The position numbers and the translations under genes were made by a program. From contig CAWHMT010000004.1 in NCBI GenBank assembly GCA_963830455.1, positions 558,001-622,000 of the forward strand: a stretch of DNA of 64,000 nt, written 5' to 3'. The DNA comes from 20CM-2-65-7 sp963830455. Its GTDB lineage: Bacteria; Gemmatimonadota; Gemmatimonadetes; Gemmatimonadales; GWC2-71-9. Below the pieces are notes generated by a model. The model worked only from the letters and a program-made list of their open reading frames with translations. It had not been told where the DNA came from and ran no database searches. Each line of letters starts with the position of its first letter. Within the stretch, counting starts at the first letter, position 1. Below are positions 12,191 to 19,761 of this stretch, one piece after another.

Positions 12191-12598
12191 CTAGTGCTTG
12201 GACTTTAGGTACTCGACGCCGGGCGCGACGGTCGCCCGCCACGCCGCCTCGACGGCCGGCGTGCACTCCCGATCGAATTGTTTCACCGTGTCGATGAGCG
12301 CGTCGATGAAGGGACGGTAGAGGGCGGGCGCAATGTTCAGATCGCGCCGGCTGTGCCGCTCGGCCACGCGCGTGAGCAGCGTCGGCTCCTTGAGCGGATG
12401 ATTGGGGAAGACGAGCAGGAGACCGATGGCGTGGCGCAGCAATTTGTTCTGTTGCTCGAAATCGGTGTGGGCAAAGCGTGGCACCGCCTCAGGGCACGCG
12501 GCCAGGAAATTTCGGTAGAACGCCGGCAGGAAATCGGCGGCCTCGCAACACCGATCGTAGCTCGCCTTGGCCACCGCGGTCGTCGCCCTGTCAACCAT
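12191..12598 (-). CDS. single-domain globin-like protein
   Basis: Predicted haem protein of 135 residues binding O2 or NO. Seen: helical pattern with FLPAFYRNFLAACPE (A/B helices), LLRHAIGLLLVFPNH (E region, His56), RVAERHSRRDLNIAPALY where His82 fits the proximal F8 ligand, and a C-terminal helix with CTPAVEAAWRATVAPGVEYLK, typical of bacterial single-domain globins. No reductase domain is attached. The ATG at 12598 has no clear ribosome site. It lies between hsp20 (convergent) and a DUF2892 gene on the same strand. The family call rests on the pattern of helices and the His, so a distant haem-free relative is possible. Confidence 0.7.
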   Translation of the reverse strand: MVDRATTAVAKASYDRCCEAADFLPAFYRNFLAACPEAVPRFAHTDFEQQNKLLRHAIGLLLVFPNHPLKEPTLLTRVAERHSRRDLNIAPALYRPFIDALIDTVKQFDRECTPAVEAAWRATVAPGVEYLKSKH

Positions 12599-12649
12599 GA
12601 CCGACAAAGGTGCCGCCTCGATCGCGACACGGCAACGTCTGCGGCCGCT

Positions 12650-12877
12650 CTATGAAGCGCGCCTGTTGTTTCCGAGCGAAGTGTGCCTGTTGATTCCGAG
12701 CAGGGTATACAAGGGGCACGTCCGGAAGAGGGCGGTGCCGATGAAGATCACGCCGATAAAGCCGAGCGCGAGCGCCACCAGCGGGCGGTCCTGGAGCGCT
12801 ACCGAGTTCAACAGTAGCACGCCTCCCACAAAGCCACGCACACCGGCGTCGCGCCATCCCACATTCTTGGAGTTCAC
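12650..12877 (-). CDS. DUF2892 (YgaP-like) two-helix membrane protein
   Basis: 75-residue inner-membrane protein. Seen: NVGWRDAGVRGFVGGVLLL, a first hydrophobic helix, a second around ALALGFIGVIFIGTAL, and the family end motif TCPLYTLLGINR. Function unknown; some relatives are fused to rhodanese domains. GTG at 12877 gives the usual family start (VNSKNVGWRD); a TTG at 12916 would add an unlikely 13-residue head. No ribosome site stands out. Confidence 0.75.
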   Translation of the reverse strand: MNSKNVGWRDAGVRGFVGGVLLLNSVALQDRPLVALALGFIGVIFIGTALFRTCPLYTLLGINRHTSLGNNRRAS

Positions 12878-12965
12878 GGCAACAATCTCGAGGGGAGGCA
12901 GTGAACATCGTGGCAATCGGGCATGAGCGCCCCTTCATCTTCGGTCGCGCGGCCCGGCGGGAGGG

Positions 12966-12971
12966 TATAAT
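12966..12971 (+). promoter_or_regulatory. perfect -10 hexamer for trxC, likely leaderless
   Basis: TATAAT ends 5 bases before the trxC ATG, so transcription should begin at or next to the start codon. There is no ribosome site and no clear -35. Confidence 0.6.
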
Positions 12972-12976
12972 GGTCC

Positions 12977-13414
12977 ATGGCTGAGACTCCCACGGCGACG
13001 GTCGCCTGCCCGTTCTGCGACACGCTCAATCGCGTGGACCTCACGCGCCTCATCCAGCACCCCAAGTGTGGCCAGTGTGGCAAACCCATCCTGCTCGACC
13101 GGCCGATCGCCATTTCGGACTCGGTCTTCGACAAGGTGACGACCGAAACGACGGTCCCGGTGGTGGTCGATTTTTACGCCGACTGGTGCGGCCCCTGCAA
13201 GATCATGGCGCCGCTGCTCGACGACGTCGCGCACCGCCGCGCCGGCCAGGTTCTGTTCGCCAAACTCGATACCGACCGCAATCCGCAGACGGGCCCGCGC
13301 TTTGGAATCAGAGGCATTCCTACACTGATCGCGTTCCGACAGGGAAAAGAGGTCGCGCGGACTGTCGGCGCCGTACCGCCCACCGAGTTGGAGAAGTTCC
13401 TGAACGAGATCTAG
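12977..13414 (+). CDS. trxC: thioredoxin 2 with N-terminal zinc ribbon
   Basis: Cytoplasmic disulfide reductase. Seen: zinc-binding CPFC (11-14) and CGQC (31-34), then a thioredoxin fold with the active site WCGPC (Cys71/Cys74), the cis-Pro motif GIPTLIAF and the end ELEKFLNEI. 145 residues, normal for TrxC, which is known to resist oxidative stress better than TrxA. The gene starts just behind a perfect -10 box, is transcribed away from the DUF2892/globin genes and ends 28 bases before the convergent aconitase gene. Confidence 0.93.
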   Translation: MAETPTATVACPFCDTLNRVDLTRLIQHPKCGQCGKPILLDRPIAISDSVFDKVTTETTVPVVVDFYADWCGPCKIMAPLLDDVAHRRAGQVLFAKLDTDRNPQTGPRFGIRGIPTLIAFRQGKEVARTVGAVPPTELEKFLNEI

Positions 13415-13442
13415 TGGGACCAGCGCAGCGTCGCGACCGAGG

Positions 13443-16211
13443 CTACTGCTTACCCGCAAGCTGGCGCAGCACGAATTCGAGGATGCCGCCGTGCCGGTAG
13501 TACTGGTGCTCCTGCGGCGTATCGATGCGGACCAGGACCTTGAAACTCGTACTCTTGCCGTCGTCCGCGCGCGCGGTGACCGTCAGTTCTTTGGGCATCT
13601 CACTCAGCCCAAGAATGTCGTAGCGCTCCTTGCCCGTCAGGCCAAGCGACGCGGGACTTTGTCCCGGCATGAACTGCAGCGGCAGCACGCCCATCCCCAC
13701 GAGATTCGAGCGGTGAATCCGCTCAAAGCTCTCGGCGATCACGGCCCGAACGCCGAGCAGGCGCGGGCCTTTCGCCGCCCAATCGCGCGATGAGCCGGAG
13801 CCATACTCCTTGCCGGCCAGCACGACGAGCGGTGTGCCCTCGGCGGCGTACTTGAGCGAGGCGTCGTAGATCGTCATCGCCTCGCCGTCGGGCAGGTGAA
13901 CGCTGAACGGCCCTTCCGTGCCGGGGGCGAGCAGATTCTTGAGCCGCACGTTCGCGAACGTGCCGCGCACCATCACTTCGTGATTGCCGCGGCGCGCGCC
14001 GTAGGAGTTGAAGTCGAGGGGCTGCACCCCGTGAGCGATGAGATACTGACCGGCCGGACTCGTCTTGCGAATCGAGCCGGCGGGTGAGATGTGATCCGTG
14101 GTGATGCTGTCGGCGAGCAGGCACAGAACTCGCGCGCCGCGAATGTCGCGCACCGGTCCCGGCTCGGCGGGCATGCCGTCGAAGTACGGCGCGCGCTTGA
14201 TGTACGTGGAGGTCGGCTCCCAGGTGAAGCGGTCCCCCTCCGGGACAGGTAAACCGCGCCAGCGCTCGTCGCCGTCGAACACCTGCGCATAGCTCTTGCG
14301 AAACATCGCTGACTTGATCGAGCGGTCGATGACGTCGGCGACCTCCTTGGCAGACGGCCAGAGGTCCCGCAAAAACACCGGCTTCCCATCACTCCCGTTG
14401 CCCAGCGGCTCGTTGTGGAAGTCGATGTCGATCCGGCCGGCGAGCGCGTACGCCACGACGAGCGGCGGCGACGCGAGATAGTTGGCGCGCACTTCCTGTT
14501 GAATCCGGCCCTCGAAGTTGCGATTGCCGGACAGCACCGAGCAGACGACGAGGTCACACTCGGCGATCGCCGTGGACACCACTTCGGGCAGCGGCCCGGA
14601 GTTGCCGATGCAGGTCGTGCAGCCGTAGCCAACCAGATGGAAGCGCAGCGCCTCGAGCGGCTTCGTGAGTCCCGCCAGATCGAGATAATCCGTGACCACC
14701 TTGGATCCCGGAGCGAGACTCGTCTTCACCCACGGCTTGCTGCGCAGTCCCCGTTCGACGGCTTTCTGCGCCATGAGGCCGGCGGCGACCATCACCGATG
14801 GATTGGATGTGTTGGTGCAGCTCGTGATCGCCGCGATGACGACGGCGCCATGACGCAGCTCGTGATCGCAGTCGTCGATGCGCACCGTCGCGTGGGAGGG
14901 ACGCGGCGGGGCCGCGACAGCGGTCTGGCCGCCCTCACCCTCCCAGCGGCCCACGGGGACGGGCGGTGTCGCGGCGGCGGGGACCGGCTTCTTCAACGTC
15001 GGCAACGCCTCCGCGAACATGCGCGGCACCTCCCGCAGGCCGACACGATCCTGCGGCCGCCTGGGGCCTGCCATGCTCGGCTCCACAGTCGCCAGATTCA
15101 GCTCGAGCGTGTCCGTGTACACGGGCTCCGGAGCATCGGGCGTGTGAAACAGTCCCTGTTCCCTCATATACGCCTCGACGAGCTTCACCTGCTCGGGGGG
15201 CCGGCCCGTGAACTCGAGGTAGCGCAGCGTTTCCTGGTCCACGGGGAAAATGCCGATCGTCGCGCCATACTCGGGTGCCATGTTGCCGATCGTCGCGCGA
15301 TCGGCGAGGGGCAGCGTGGCGACGCCCGGGCCGAAGAACTCGACGAATTTTCCGACGACACCCTTCGCGCGCAGCATCTGCGTCACGGTGAGCACGAGGT
15401 CGGTTGCGGTGGTGCCCTCGCTGAGGCTGCCACTCAACCGGAATCCCACGACCTGTGGAATGAGCATCGAGACCGGCTGGCCGAGCATCGCGGCCTCAGC
15501 TTCAATGCCCCCAACACCCCAGCCGAGTACGCCCAACCCATTGATCATCGTGGTATGTGAGTCGGTACCGACGAGCGTATCGGGATACGCCTGGGGCGGC
15601 CCGTCGGCCCGACGGCCCGACGGCCCGTCTGAAGTGAAAACGACGCGTGCCAGGTACTCCAGATTCACCTGGTGGACAATGCCCGTGTCCGGCGGCACGA
15701 CCTTGAACCCGGTGAATGTCTTCTGCGCCCAGCGCAGCAGCGCGTAGCGCTCGCGGTTACGCTGGAATTCGAGATCGGCGTTCACCTGGAATGCGGTCTT
15801 GGTCCCGAACTCGTCGACGATCACAGAATGGTCGATGACCAGCTCGGCGGGCAGCAGCGGATTCACGCGCTTGGGATCGCCGCCCATCTTCACCATGGCA
15901 TCGCGCATCGCGGCCAGGTCCACCACGGCGGGCACGCCGGTGAAGTCCTGGAGCAGCACGCGCGCCGGCATGAACGCGATCTCTTCGTCCGGCAGCTTGC
16001 GTGGATCCCACCGGGTCAGTTTCTCGATGTCGGCGGACTGTACCACACGCCCGTCCTCGAGGCGCAGCAGGTTTTCGAGCAGGATCTTGAGCGAATAGGG
16101 CAGGCGCGCGATGGAAAGCCCGCGGCGTTCCAGCGCGTCCAGCCGGTAGATCTCGTACGAGCGCCCACCCGCCTTGAGGATGGCGCGGCTACCGAAACTG
16201 TTCGCGCTCAT
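13443..16211 (-). CDS. acnA: aconitate hydratase A
   Basis: Isomerises citrate and isocitrate in the TCA cycle; [4Fe-4S] enzyme. Seen: VDHS-type opening (VIDHSVIVDEFG), GTDSHTTMINGLGVLGWGVGG, the cluster ligands in ITSCTNTSNPS and CTTCIGNSG, and the swivel-domain block GKEYGSGSSRDWAAKG. 922 residues, slightly longer than usual because of a low-complexity insert (DGPSGRRADGPPQ) encoded by four tandem 8-base repeats at 15597-15628, just before YPDTLVGTDSH. The ATG overlaps the stop of the small membrane protein upstream (ATGA), so it is the last gene of a three-gene operon. Confidence 0.97.
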   Translation of the reverse strand: MSANSFGSRAILKAGGRSYEIYRLDALERRGLSIARLPYSLKILLENLLRLEDGRVVQSADIEKLTRWDPRKLPDEEIAFMPARVLLQDFTGVPAVVDLAAMRDAMVKMGGDPKRVNPLLPAELVIDHSVIVDEFGTKTAFQVNADLEFQRNRERYALLRWAQKTFTGFKVVPPDTGIVHQVNLEYLARVVFTSDGPSGRRADGPPQAYPDTLVGTDSHTTMINGLGVLGWGVGGIEAEAAMLGQPVSMLIPQVVGFRLSGSLSEGTTATDLVLTVTQMLRAKGVVGKFVEFFGPGVATLPLADRATIGNMAPEYGATIGIFPVDQETLRYLEFTGRPPEQVKLVEAYMREQGLFHTPDAPEPVYTDTLELNLATVEPSMAGPRRPQDRVGLREVPRMFAEALPTLKKPVPAAATPPVPVGRWEGEGGQTAVAAPPRPSHATVRIDDCDHELRHGAVVIAAITSCTNTSNPSVMVAAGLMAQKAVERGLRSKPWVKTSLAPGSKVVTDYLDLAGLTKPLEALRFHLVGYGCTTCIGNSGPLPEVVSTAIAECDLVVCSVLSGNRNFEGRIQQEVRANYLASPPLVVAYALAGRIDIDFHNEPLGNGSDGKPVFLRDLWPSAKEVADVIDRSIKSAMFRKSYAQVFDGDERWRGLPVPEGDRFTWEPTSTYIKRAPYFDGMPAEPGPVRDIRGARVLCLLADSITTDHISPAGSIRKTSPAGQYLIAHGVQPLDFNSYGARRGNHEVMVRGTFANVRLKNLLAPGTEGPFSVHLPDGEAMTIYDASLKYAAEGTPLVVLAGKEYGSGSSRDWAAKGPRLLGVRAVIAESFERIHRSNLVGMGVLPLQFMPGQSPASLGLTGKERYDILGLSEMPKELTVTARADDGKSTSFKVLVRIDTPQEHQYYRHGGILEFVLRQLAGKQ
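15597..15628. repeat. four tandem copies of an 8-base unit inside acnA
   Basis: CGGCCCGT, CGGCCCGA, CGGCCCGA, CGGCCCGT read without a gap. The array encodes an extra Gly/Ser/Arg/Pro-rich loop in aconitase. Because the unit is 8 bases, gain or loss of one copy would shift the frame. Confidence 0.9.
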
Positions 16212-16600
16212 TGCTGCAGAATCTTCACCGCGACGACGAAGTACTCGGTTTCACCGAAGCAGGTCGTCGGAATGCCCTTGTGCTGTTGGTAGGTCAGCGC
16301 CACGCGGCGGCCCAATGACTGATTGATGTGCTCAGCCACCGCGTCATCGCGCACGGTAAAGTAGAACTTCTCCGGATTGGTCCCCGGCATCGATACCATG
16401 GCCAGCTCACCTTCCCAGGTCTTACACAGCCAGCCCCGCTTTGAAAACTTCTGCACGAAGCCTGCCCGCTCCCCTTCGGAGAAACTCCAATTCAGCGCTG
16501 ACCAGGTGTACAGCACGAAGATGAGAATCGGCGTCAGCAGGATTCCCGCAATGATGAGCTTGCGTTTGCGGGTGAGCTGAAAACTCCAGTTGAAGTTCAC
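16208..16600 (-). CDS. uncharacterised single-pass membrane protein
   Basis: 130 residues. Seen: an Arg/Lys-rich start (LTRKRK), one transmembrane helix (about residues 15-37) and a conserved-looking soluble part with FSEGERAGFVQKFSKRGWLCKTWEGEL, FTVRDDAVAEHI and a final GETEYFVVAVK. Proteins with this pattern are common in Bacteroidota and Gemmatimonadota and have been labelled 6-phosphogluconate dehydrogenase in databases, which nothing in this sequence supports. GTG start at 16600 overlaps the acetyltransferase stop (GTGA) and the stop overlaps the aconitase start. No function assigned. Confidence 0.72.
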   Translation of the reverse strand: MNFNWSFQLTRKRKLIIAGILLTPILIFVLYTWSALNWSFSEGERAGFVQKFSKRGWLCKTWEGELAMVSMPGTNPEKFYFTVRDDAVAEHINQSLGRRVALTYQQHKGIPTTCFGETEYFVVAVKILQQ

Positions 16601-17121
16601 GGAGCGGAATCTACCTCGTAGGTTTCGGTGCGATAAGGCGTGAAGCCGCGCGCGAGGTAGTTCGGAAGGGCGTTGGGATGATCCAGCGTGCAGGTATGCA
16701 ACCATACACGCTTCGGACCAAGCGCCCAGGCCTCACGCACGGCGCTGGAAAGGAGATGCTTGCCGAAGCCGCGTCCGAACTCGGCGGCCACAATGCCGAA
16801 ATACGCGATCTCGACCGAGTCGTCCTCCGGCACGCGCCGCAACTCGTACCATCCCGCCAGCTCGGCTTGCGTCGTTCCGCTTTGGCGCATGGCGACAAAC
16901 AACTGAATCGCAGGGTCGGCGAGATGGCCGGCGATCTGCTGGTCGGTCCAGTCCCAGCGGTCGCGCCAATGGAATGCCTCCCCCACGGTCTGATAACACA
17001 TCCGGTAAAGCGCCGGCTGCGGCTTCGGGGCGCGTGCGATCCTGACGCCCGGAAAGTCCCCGAATGCCGCCTTGAACTGGGGCCGGGTCGTTAGCTCGAG
17101 GTAGGTTCGGGTGACCTGCAT
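16597..17121 (-). CDS. GNAT-family N-acetyltransferase
   Basis: 174 residues. Seen: beta-strand/helix order of the GNAT fold with AELAGWYELRRV, VEIAYFGIVAAEFGRGFGKHLLSSAV, where the segment with GRGFGKHLL fits the acetyl-CoA pyrophosphate loop, and the end WLHTCTLDHPNALPNYLARGF typical of GNAT motif B. The acceptor is unknown. First gene of an operon with the small membrane protein and aconitase, so it could modify a metabolite or protein linked to them, but this is only context. Start at 17121 has a -10-like TACTAT 5 bases upstream and no ribosome site. Confidence 0.82.
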   Translation of the reverse strand: MQVTRTYLELTTRPQFKAAFGDFPGVRIARAPKPQPALYRMCYQTVGEAFHWRDRWDWTDQQIAGHLADPAIQLFVAMRQSGTTQAELAGWYELRRVPEDDSVEIAYFGIVAAEFGRGFGKHLLSSAVREAWALGPKRVWLHTCTLDHPNALPNYLARGFTPYRTETYEVDSAP

Positions 17122-17126
17122 GTCCG

Positions 17127-17132
17127 ATAGTA
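17127..17132 (-). promoter_or_regulatory. -10-like hexamer for the acetyltransferase operon
   Basis: TACTAT on the minus strand ends 5 bases before the ATG at 17121. It sits just outside the left arm of the inverted repeat 17134-17200; no good -35 is visible. Confidence 0.4.
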
Positions 17133-17133
17133 C

Positions 17134-17200
17134 GCTATCGGCTATCAGCCATCGGCTATCGGGTACTTCGCCCGATAGCTGACAGCCGATAGCCGATAGC
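17134..17200. repeat. 67-base imperfect inverted repeat between divergent genes
   Basis: Two 30-base arms (17134-17163 and 17171-17200) around the loop TACTTCG. The outer 13 and inner 7 bases of each arm match exactly; the middle 10 differ in part. The words CGGCTATCAG and GCTATCGG recur. A related repeat with the same CGGCTATCAG word lies inside the FAD oxidase gene at 61851. Confidence 0.85.
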
Positions 17201-17207
17201 GTATTTT
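17179..17207 (+). promoter_or_regulatory. sigma70-type promoter for the membrane protein gene at 17215
   Basis: CTGACA (17179-17184), 17 bases, TATTTT (17202-17207), then 7 bases to the ATG. The -35 lies inside the right arm of the inverted repeat. Confidence 0.55.
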
Positions 17208-17214
17208 CTCCGCC

Positions 17215-17574
17215 ATGACCTTCAACAGAATGGGCACTCTGCCCCTGCCGCTCGCGCTCCACCTCGCAACATACACCGTCATCGGTCTGTTCTGTGCCTT
17301 TGCGGGCGGTCTCAATCTCATCGATCCGACGAAGATCTTCCCCAACGCGGTGATCTTCCTCGGACTCGCCGGATTCAGCTGGGGATACGTCTTCGGCATC
17401 CTCATGGCGCGGAAGGAAGTGCTGGGTATGGGCCTCGTCGCCAGCCTGGGCTACATCGCCGCCGGGATCTGGCAGCTGGGCCCGCACTGGCCGCTCGGAG
17501 CGTTGCTGCTCGCGATCGGCGCATATGGATTGGCGACGCTCGCGTTGTACCGCCGTCAAATACTGGAAGCCTAG
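17215..17574 (+). CDS. small four-helix membrane protein, unknown function
   Basis: 119 residues, almost all hydrophobic, with about four helices (residues 12-33, 42-64, 69-88, 92-112). A short charged turn MARKEV separates helices 2 and 3. I do not recognise a family. The start has a promoter immediately upstream and no ribosome site. Its stop shares the four bases CTAG with the stop of the convergent histidine kinase gene. Confidence 0.65.
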   Translation: MTFNRMGTLPLPLALHLATYTVIGLFCAFAGGLNLIDPTKIFPNAVIFLGLAGFSWGYVFGILMARKEVLGMGLVASLGYIAAGIWQLGPHWPLGALLLAIGAYGLATLALYRRQILEA

Positions 17575-19502
17575 CCGATCGCGGTGTCCTGCAGGGGGGC
17601 GGCGGGGAGCTCCACGATGAACTTCGCGCCACCCAGCGTGCTCGATTCTTCCAGCCAAATCTTCCCGCCCACTTCCGCCACGACGCGCTGACAGATCGAT
17701 AGGCCGAGTCCCGACCCTTCGTCGGGACTCTTCGTCGTGAAGAACGGATCGAAAACCCGGCTGCGCACTTCCACCGGGACCCCCGGACCGGAGTCCTCGA
17801 CCGTCAAGCGCACCCATCCCTGGTGCGCTTCCGTGGCCAGCTCGATCACCGCGTGCGGCCGCCCCCGCACCGCATGCTCGGCGTTCGTGACGAGATTGAT
17901 CACGACCTGCTGCAGCTCCTGGCCCAGTCCCAGGACCGCCTCCGCCCCCTGATCCATGCGCGTGCGGACTTCGATGTTATCGGCGCGCAGCACGCGCTGG
18001 CGAATCTCCGCCACGTCGCGCACCAGCTCGTTGAGTTGGACCCGCACGGGCGTGCTGTCTGCCCGTCGCGCCAGGCGCAACAGGCTCCGGACGATGCGCG
18101 CGGCGCGGTCTACCTCGCGCACGATCGTCGCGGCGGCGGTGCTGGCCTCGGCATCGCGCGTCGAGCGGGCCAGCAGCTCGGCCTCCATGCGAATCGCCGT
18201 GAGCGGATTGTTGACTTCGTGGGCGACGCCGCTCGCGATCTCGCCGACGGTGGCGAGCTTCTCGCGGGCGATCAGCTCGCGCTGCGCCCGCAGCTCCTCG
18301 GTTCGGTCGTACAGCGCGACCAGCAGGTCCTGCGATCCCAGGCCTCGCAGATCGGTCACGGTGCAGTCACAAATCCGCCGGTCGCCTTCCTGCGGCTGCG
18401 TGACGAGCACGCGCCCATGCCACGGCTCCCCCTGTGGCCGACCCTGGAGCATCAGGCGCACCGTGAGGCCGCTGGGCGAAAGGCCGAGCCGCTCGAGGTG
18501 GTGGCCGATGGCCGCGTCCTTGGTCTTCACGCCGAAGACGTGGATCGCCGCTTCATTCACCTGGCGGACCGTGCCGGCGGTATCCACGACCACCATCGGC
18601 AGCGGGCTCGCGTCAACCATCGCGCGCGCCCGATCGGCGGCGGCGCGCGTCGCGGCGACCGCCTCCGAGAGCTCGATACCGCCGGCGATGTGCGCCGCGA
18701 CGGCGGATACGTAATGAAGGTCTTCCAACGTGAACGGCGGCGTGGCCAGCCCGCCCTCCGCCTGAGAGCGCAGCAGGCCGACGGCTCCCACGGTGCCGTG
18801 GGACGTCCGCAGCGGCGCGATGAGTGCGGCGCGCACACCGGTGACCAGCGCATTGGCGATCGGGCTCGCATCGTCGTCCGCCCGCAGATCGGACGTGATC
18901 AACGCCTCGCCCGTGCGTACGACACGCCCTGTGACGCTGTTCTCGAGTCCCAGGATCAGGCCCTCGACGGGAGTGGCCTCACCCAGCGCGGGGGACAGGC
19001 GCAGGGTCTCTCCGTCCGGCTGTTTGAGCGCGACGAACGCCCCCTGGGCTTCGGCCAGTTCCATAAGACTTTGGAGCGTGTAGCGCAGCAGCAGCTGCGT
19101 CTCGGGAGCGGCAAGCAACCAGCGCGCGAGCTCGACCACGAAGGTGCCGAGCCGGCGCTCGCGCTCCAGTGCCGCGCGGCGCCCCACCATGACGGCGAGG
19201 CGAGACGAAAATTCGATTGCGGCTTCGAGCTCCGCGACCGGCAACGCTGCGGGCGCGCCGGCAAGGGTCGCCTCCACGTGCCGCCCCTCGGGATCGCTCC
19301 ACCGGGCGGTCAGCGTGTCGCCCTCCCCCGATCGATCGTGGCCGGCGTGGACCGAGCCGCTGTCGTTGAGGCCCTGGTAGTGAATGGTCAGTCCCGCGCC
19401 GCCCGCCCAGTCGCTCAGAACTCGGGCGGCGGCGCTCCAGAACTCAGCGGAGCGCTTGGCGTCGCTCGCGTCGCGAAGTAGCGCCTGGAGAGTGTCTTGC
19501 AT
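17571..19502 (-). CDS. GAF-PAS sensor histidine kinase, no membrane segment
   Basis: 643 residues, predicted cytoplasmic. Seen: a GAF-like domain (about residues 130-290: LMELAEAQGAFVALKQPDG, GLILGLENSVTGRVVRTGE), a PAS domain (about 300-400: ASPLPMVVVDTAGTVRQVN), the H-box ASGVAHEVNNPLTAI with phospho-accepting His428, N-box NLVTNAEHAV, G1 EDSGPGVP, F-box FDPFFTTK and G2 GSGLGLSI. It belongs to the NtrB-like HPK4 group by its H-box. No response regulator gene is adjacent, so it is an orphan kinase. The ligand is unknown. Start at 19502 has TATATT 9 bases upstream. Confidence 0.93.
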   Translation of the reverse strand: MQDTLQALLRDASDAKRSAEFWSAAARVLSDWAGGAGLTIHYQGLNDSGSVHAGHDRSGEGDTLTARWSDPEGRHVEATLAGAPAALPVAELEAAIEFSSRLAVMVGRRAALERERRLGTFVVELARWLLAAPETQLLLRYTLQSLMELAEAQGAFVALKQPDGETLRLSPALGEATPVEGLILGLENSVTGRVVRTGEALITSDLRADDDASPIANALVTGVRAALIAPLRTSHGTVGAVGLLRSQAEGGLATPPFTLEDLHYVSAVAAHIAGGIELSEAVAATRAAADRARAMVDASPLPMVVVDTAGTVRQVNEAAIHVFGVKTKDAAIGHHLERLGLSPSGLTVRLMLQGRPQGEPWHGRVLVTQPQEGDRRICDCTVTDLRGLGSQDLLVALYDRTEELRAQRELIAREKLATVGEIASGVAHEVNNPLTAIRMEAELLARSTRDAEASTAAATIVREVDRAARIVRSLLRLARRADSTPVRVQLNELVRDVAEIRQRVLRADNIEVRTRMDQGAEAVLGLGQELQQVVINLVTNAEHAVRGRPHAVIELATEAHQGWVRLTVEDSGPGVPVEVRSRVFDPFFTTKSPDEGSGLGLSICQRVVAEVGGKIWLEESSTLGGAKFIVELPAAPLQDTAIG

Positions 19503-19511
19503 GCGAGCACG

Positions 19512-19517
19512 AATATA
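19512..19517 (-). promoter_or_regulatory. -10-like hexamer for the GAF-PAS kinase
   Basis: TATATT on the minus strand, 9 bases before the ATG at 19502, no ribosome site between them. Confidence 0.5.
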
Positions 19518-19559
19518 GGTGTCCTCGCGAGCTGTGACCGCCTTGTGACACGCGCCGTG

Positions 19560-19589
19560 TTGACCCCGAGCGGCTCGCGTAAGTACCAT
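19560..19589 (+). promoter_or_regulatory. candidate promoter of the RNA upstream of the HAD gene
   Basis: TTGACC (19560-19565), 18 bases, TACCAT (19584-19589). Transcription would begin near 19596. Confidence 0.4.
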
Positions 19590-19595
19590 TCGCCC

Positions 19596-19731
19596 ATGAC
19601 GTTTTGCGCCTGCGGTCTCAAGATGATGCTCCACACCGGGAACCCAACCGGGGAGGCGGGCGCTGGCTGAAGCGATGCACGCAGTTGCAGACGCACGGAA
19701 CGGCCCGCCCCACACTGGAGCGGGCCTTTTT
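19596..19731 (+). ncRNA. candidate small RNA or regulatory leader before the HAD phosphatase
   Basis: About 135 bases between a promoter-like pair and an intrinsic terminator that lies only 30 bases upstream of the HAD gene start. Internal pairing is visible: CCGG/CCGG around 19637-19651, and a nested GCG-TGCA / TGCA-CGC hairpin around 19672-19694. It also has a 24-codon frame beginning ATGACGTTTTGC at 19596 and stopping at 19670. Either a leader with attenuation of the HAD gene or a separate sRNA; I cannot assign a family. Confidence 0.35.
19702..19731 (+). terminator. intrinsic terminator upstream of the HAD gene
   Basis: GGCCCGC (19702-19708) pairs with GCGGGCC (19720-19726), followed directly by five T. 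Confidence 0.75.
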
Positions 19732-19761
19732 GTTGCGACGCCGTCAACGGAGGGAGACGTA

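Noticed and set aside
16208..16600. 6-phosphogluconate dehydrogenase label
   Set aside because: The protein has one membrane helix and 130 residues, with no Rossmann fold or dehydrogenase motif.
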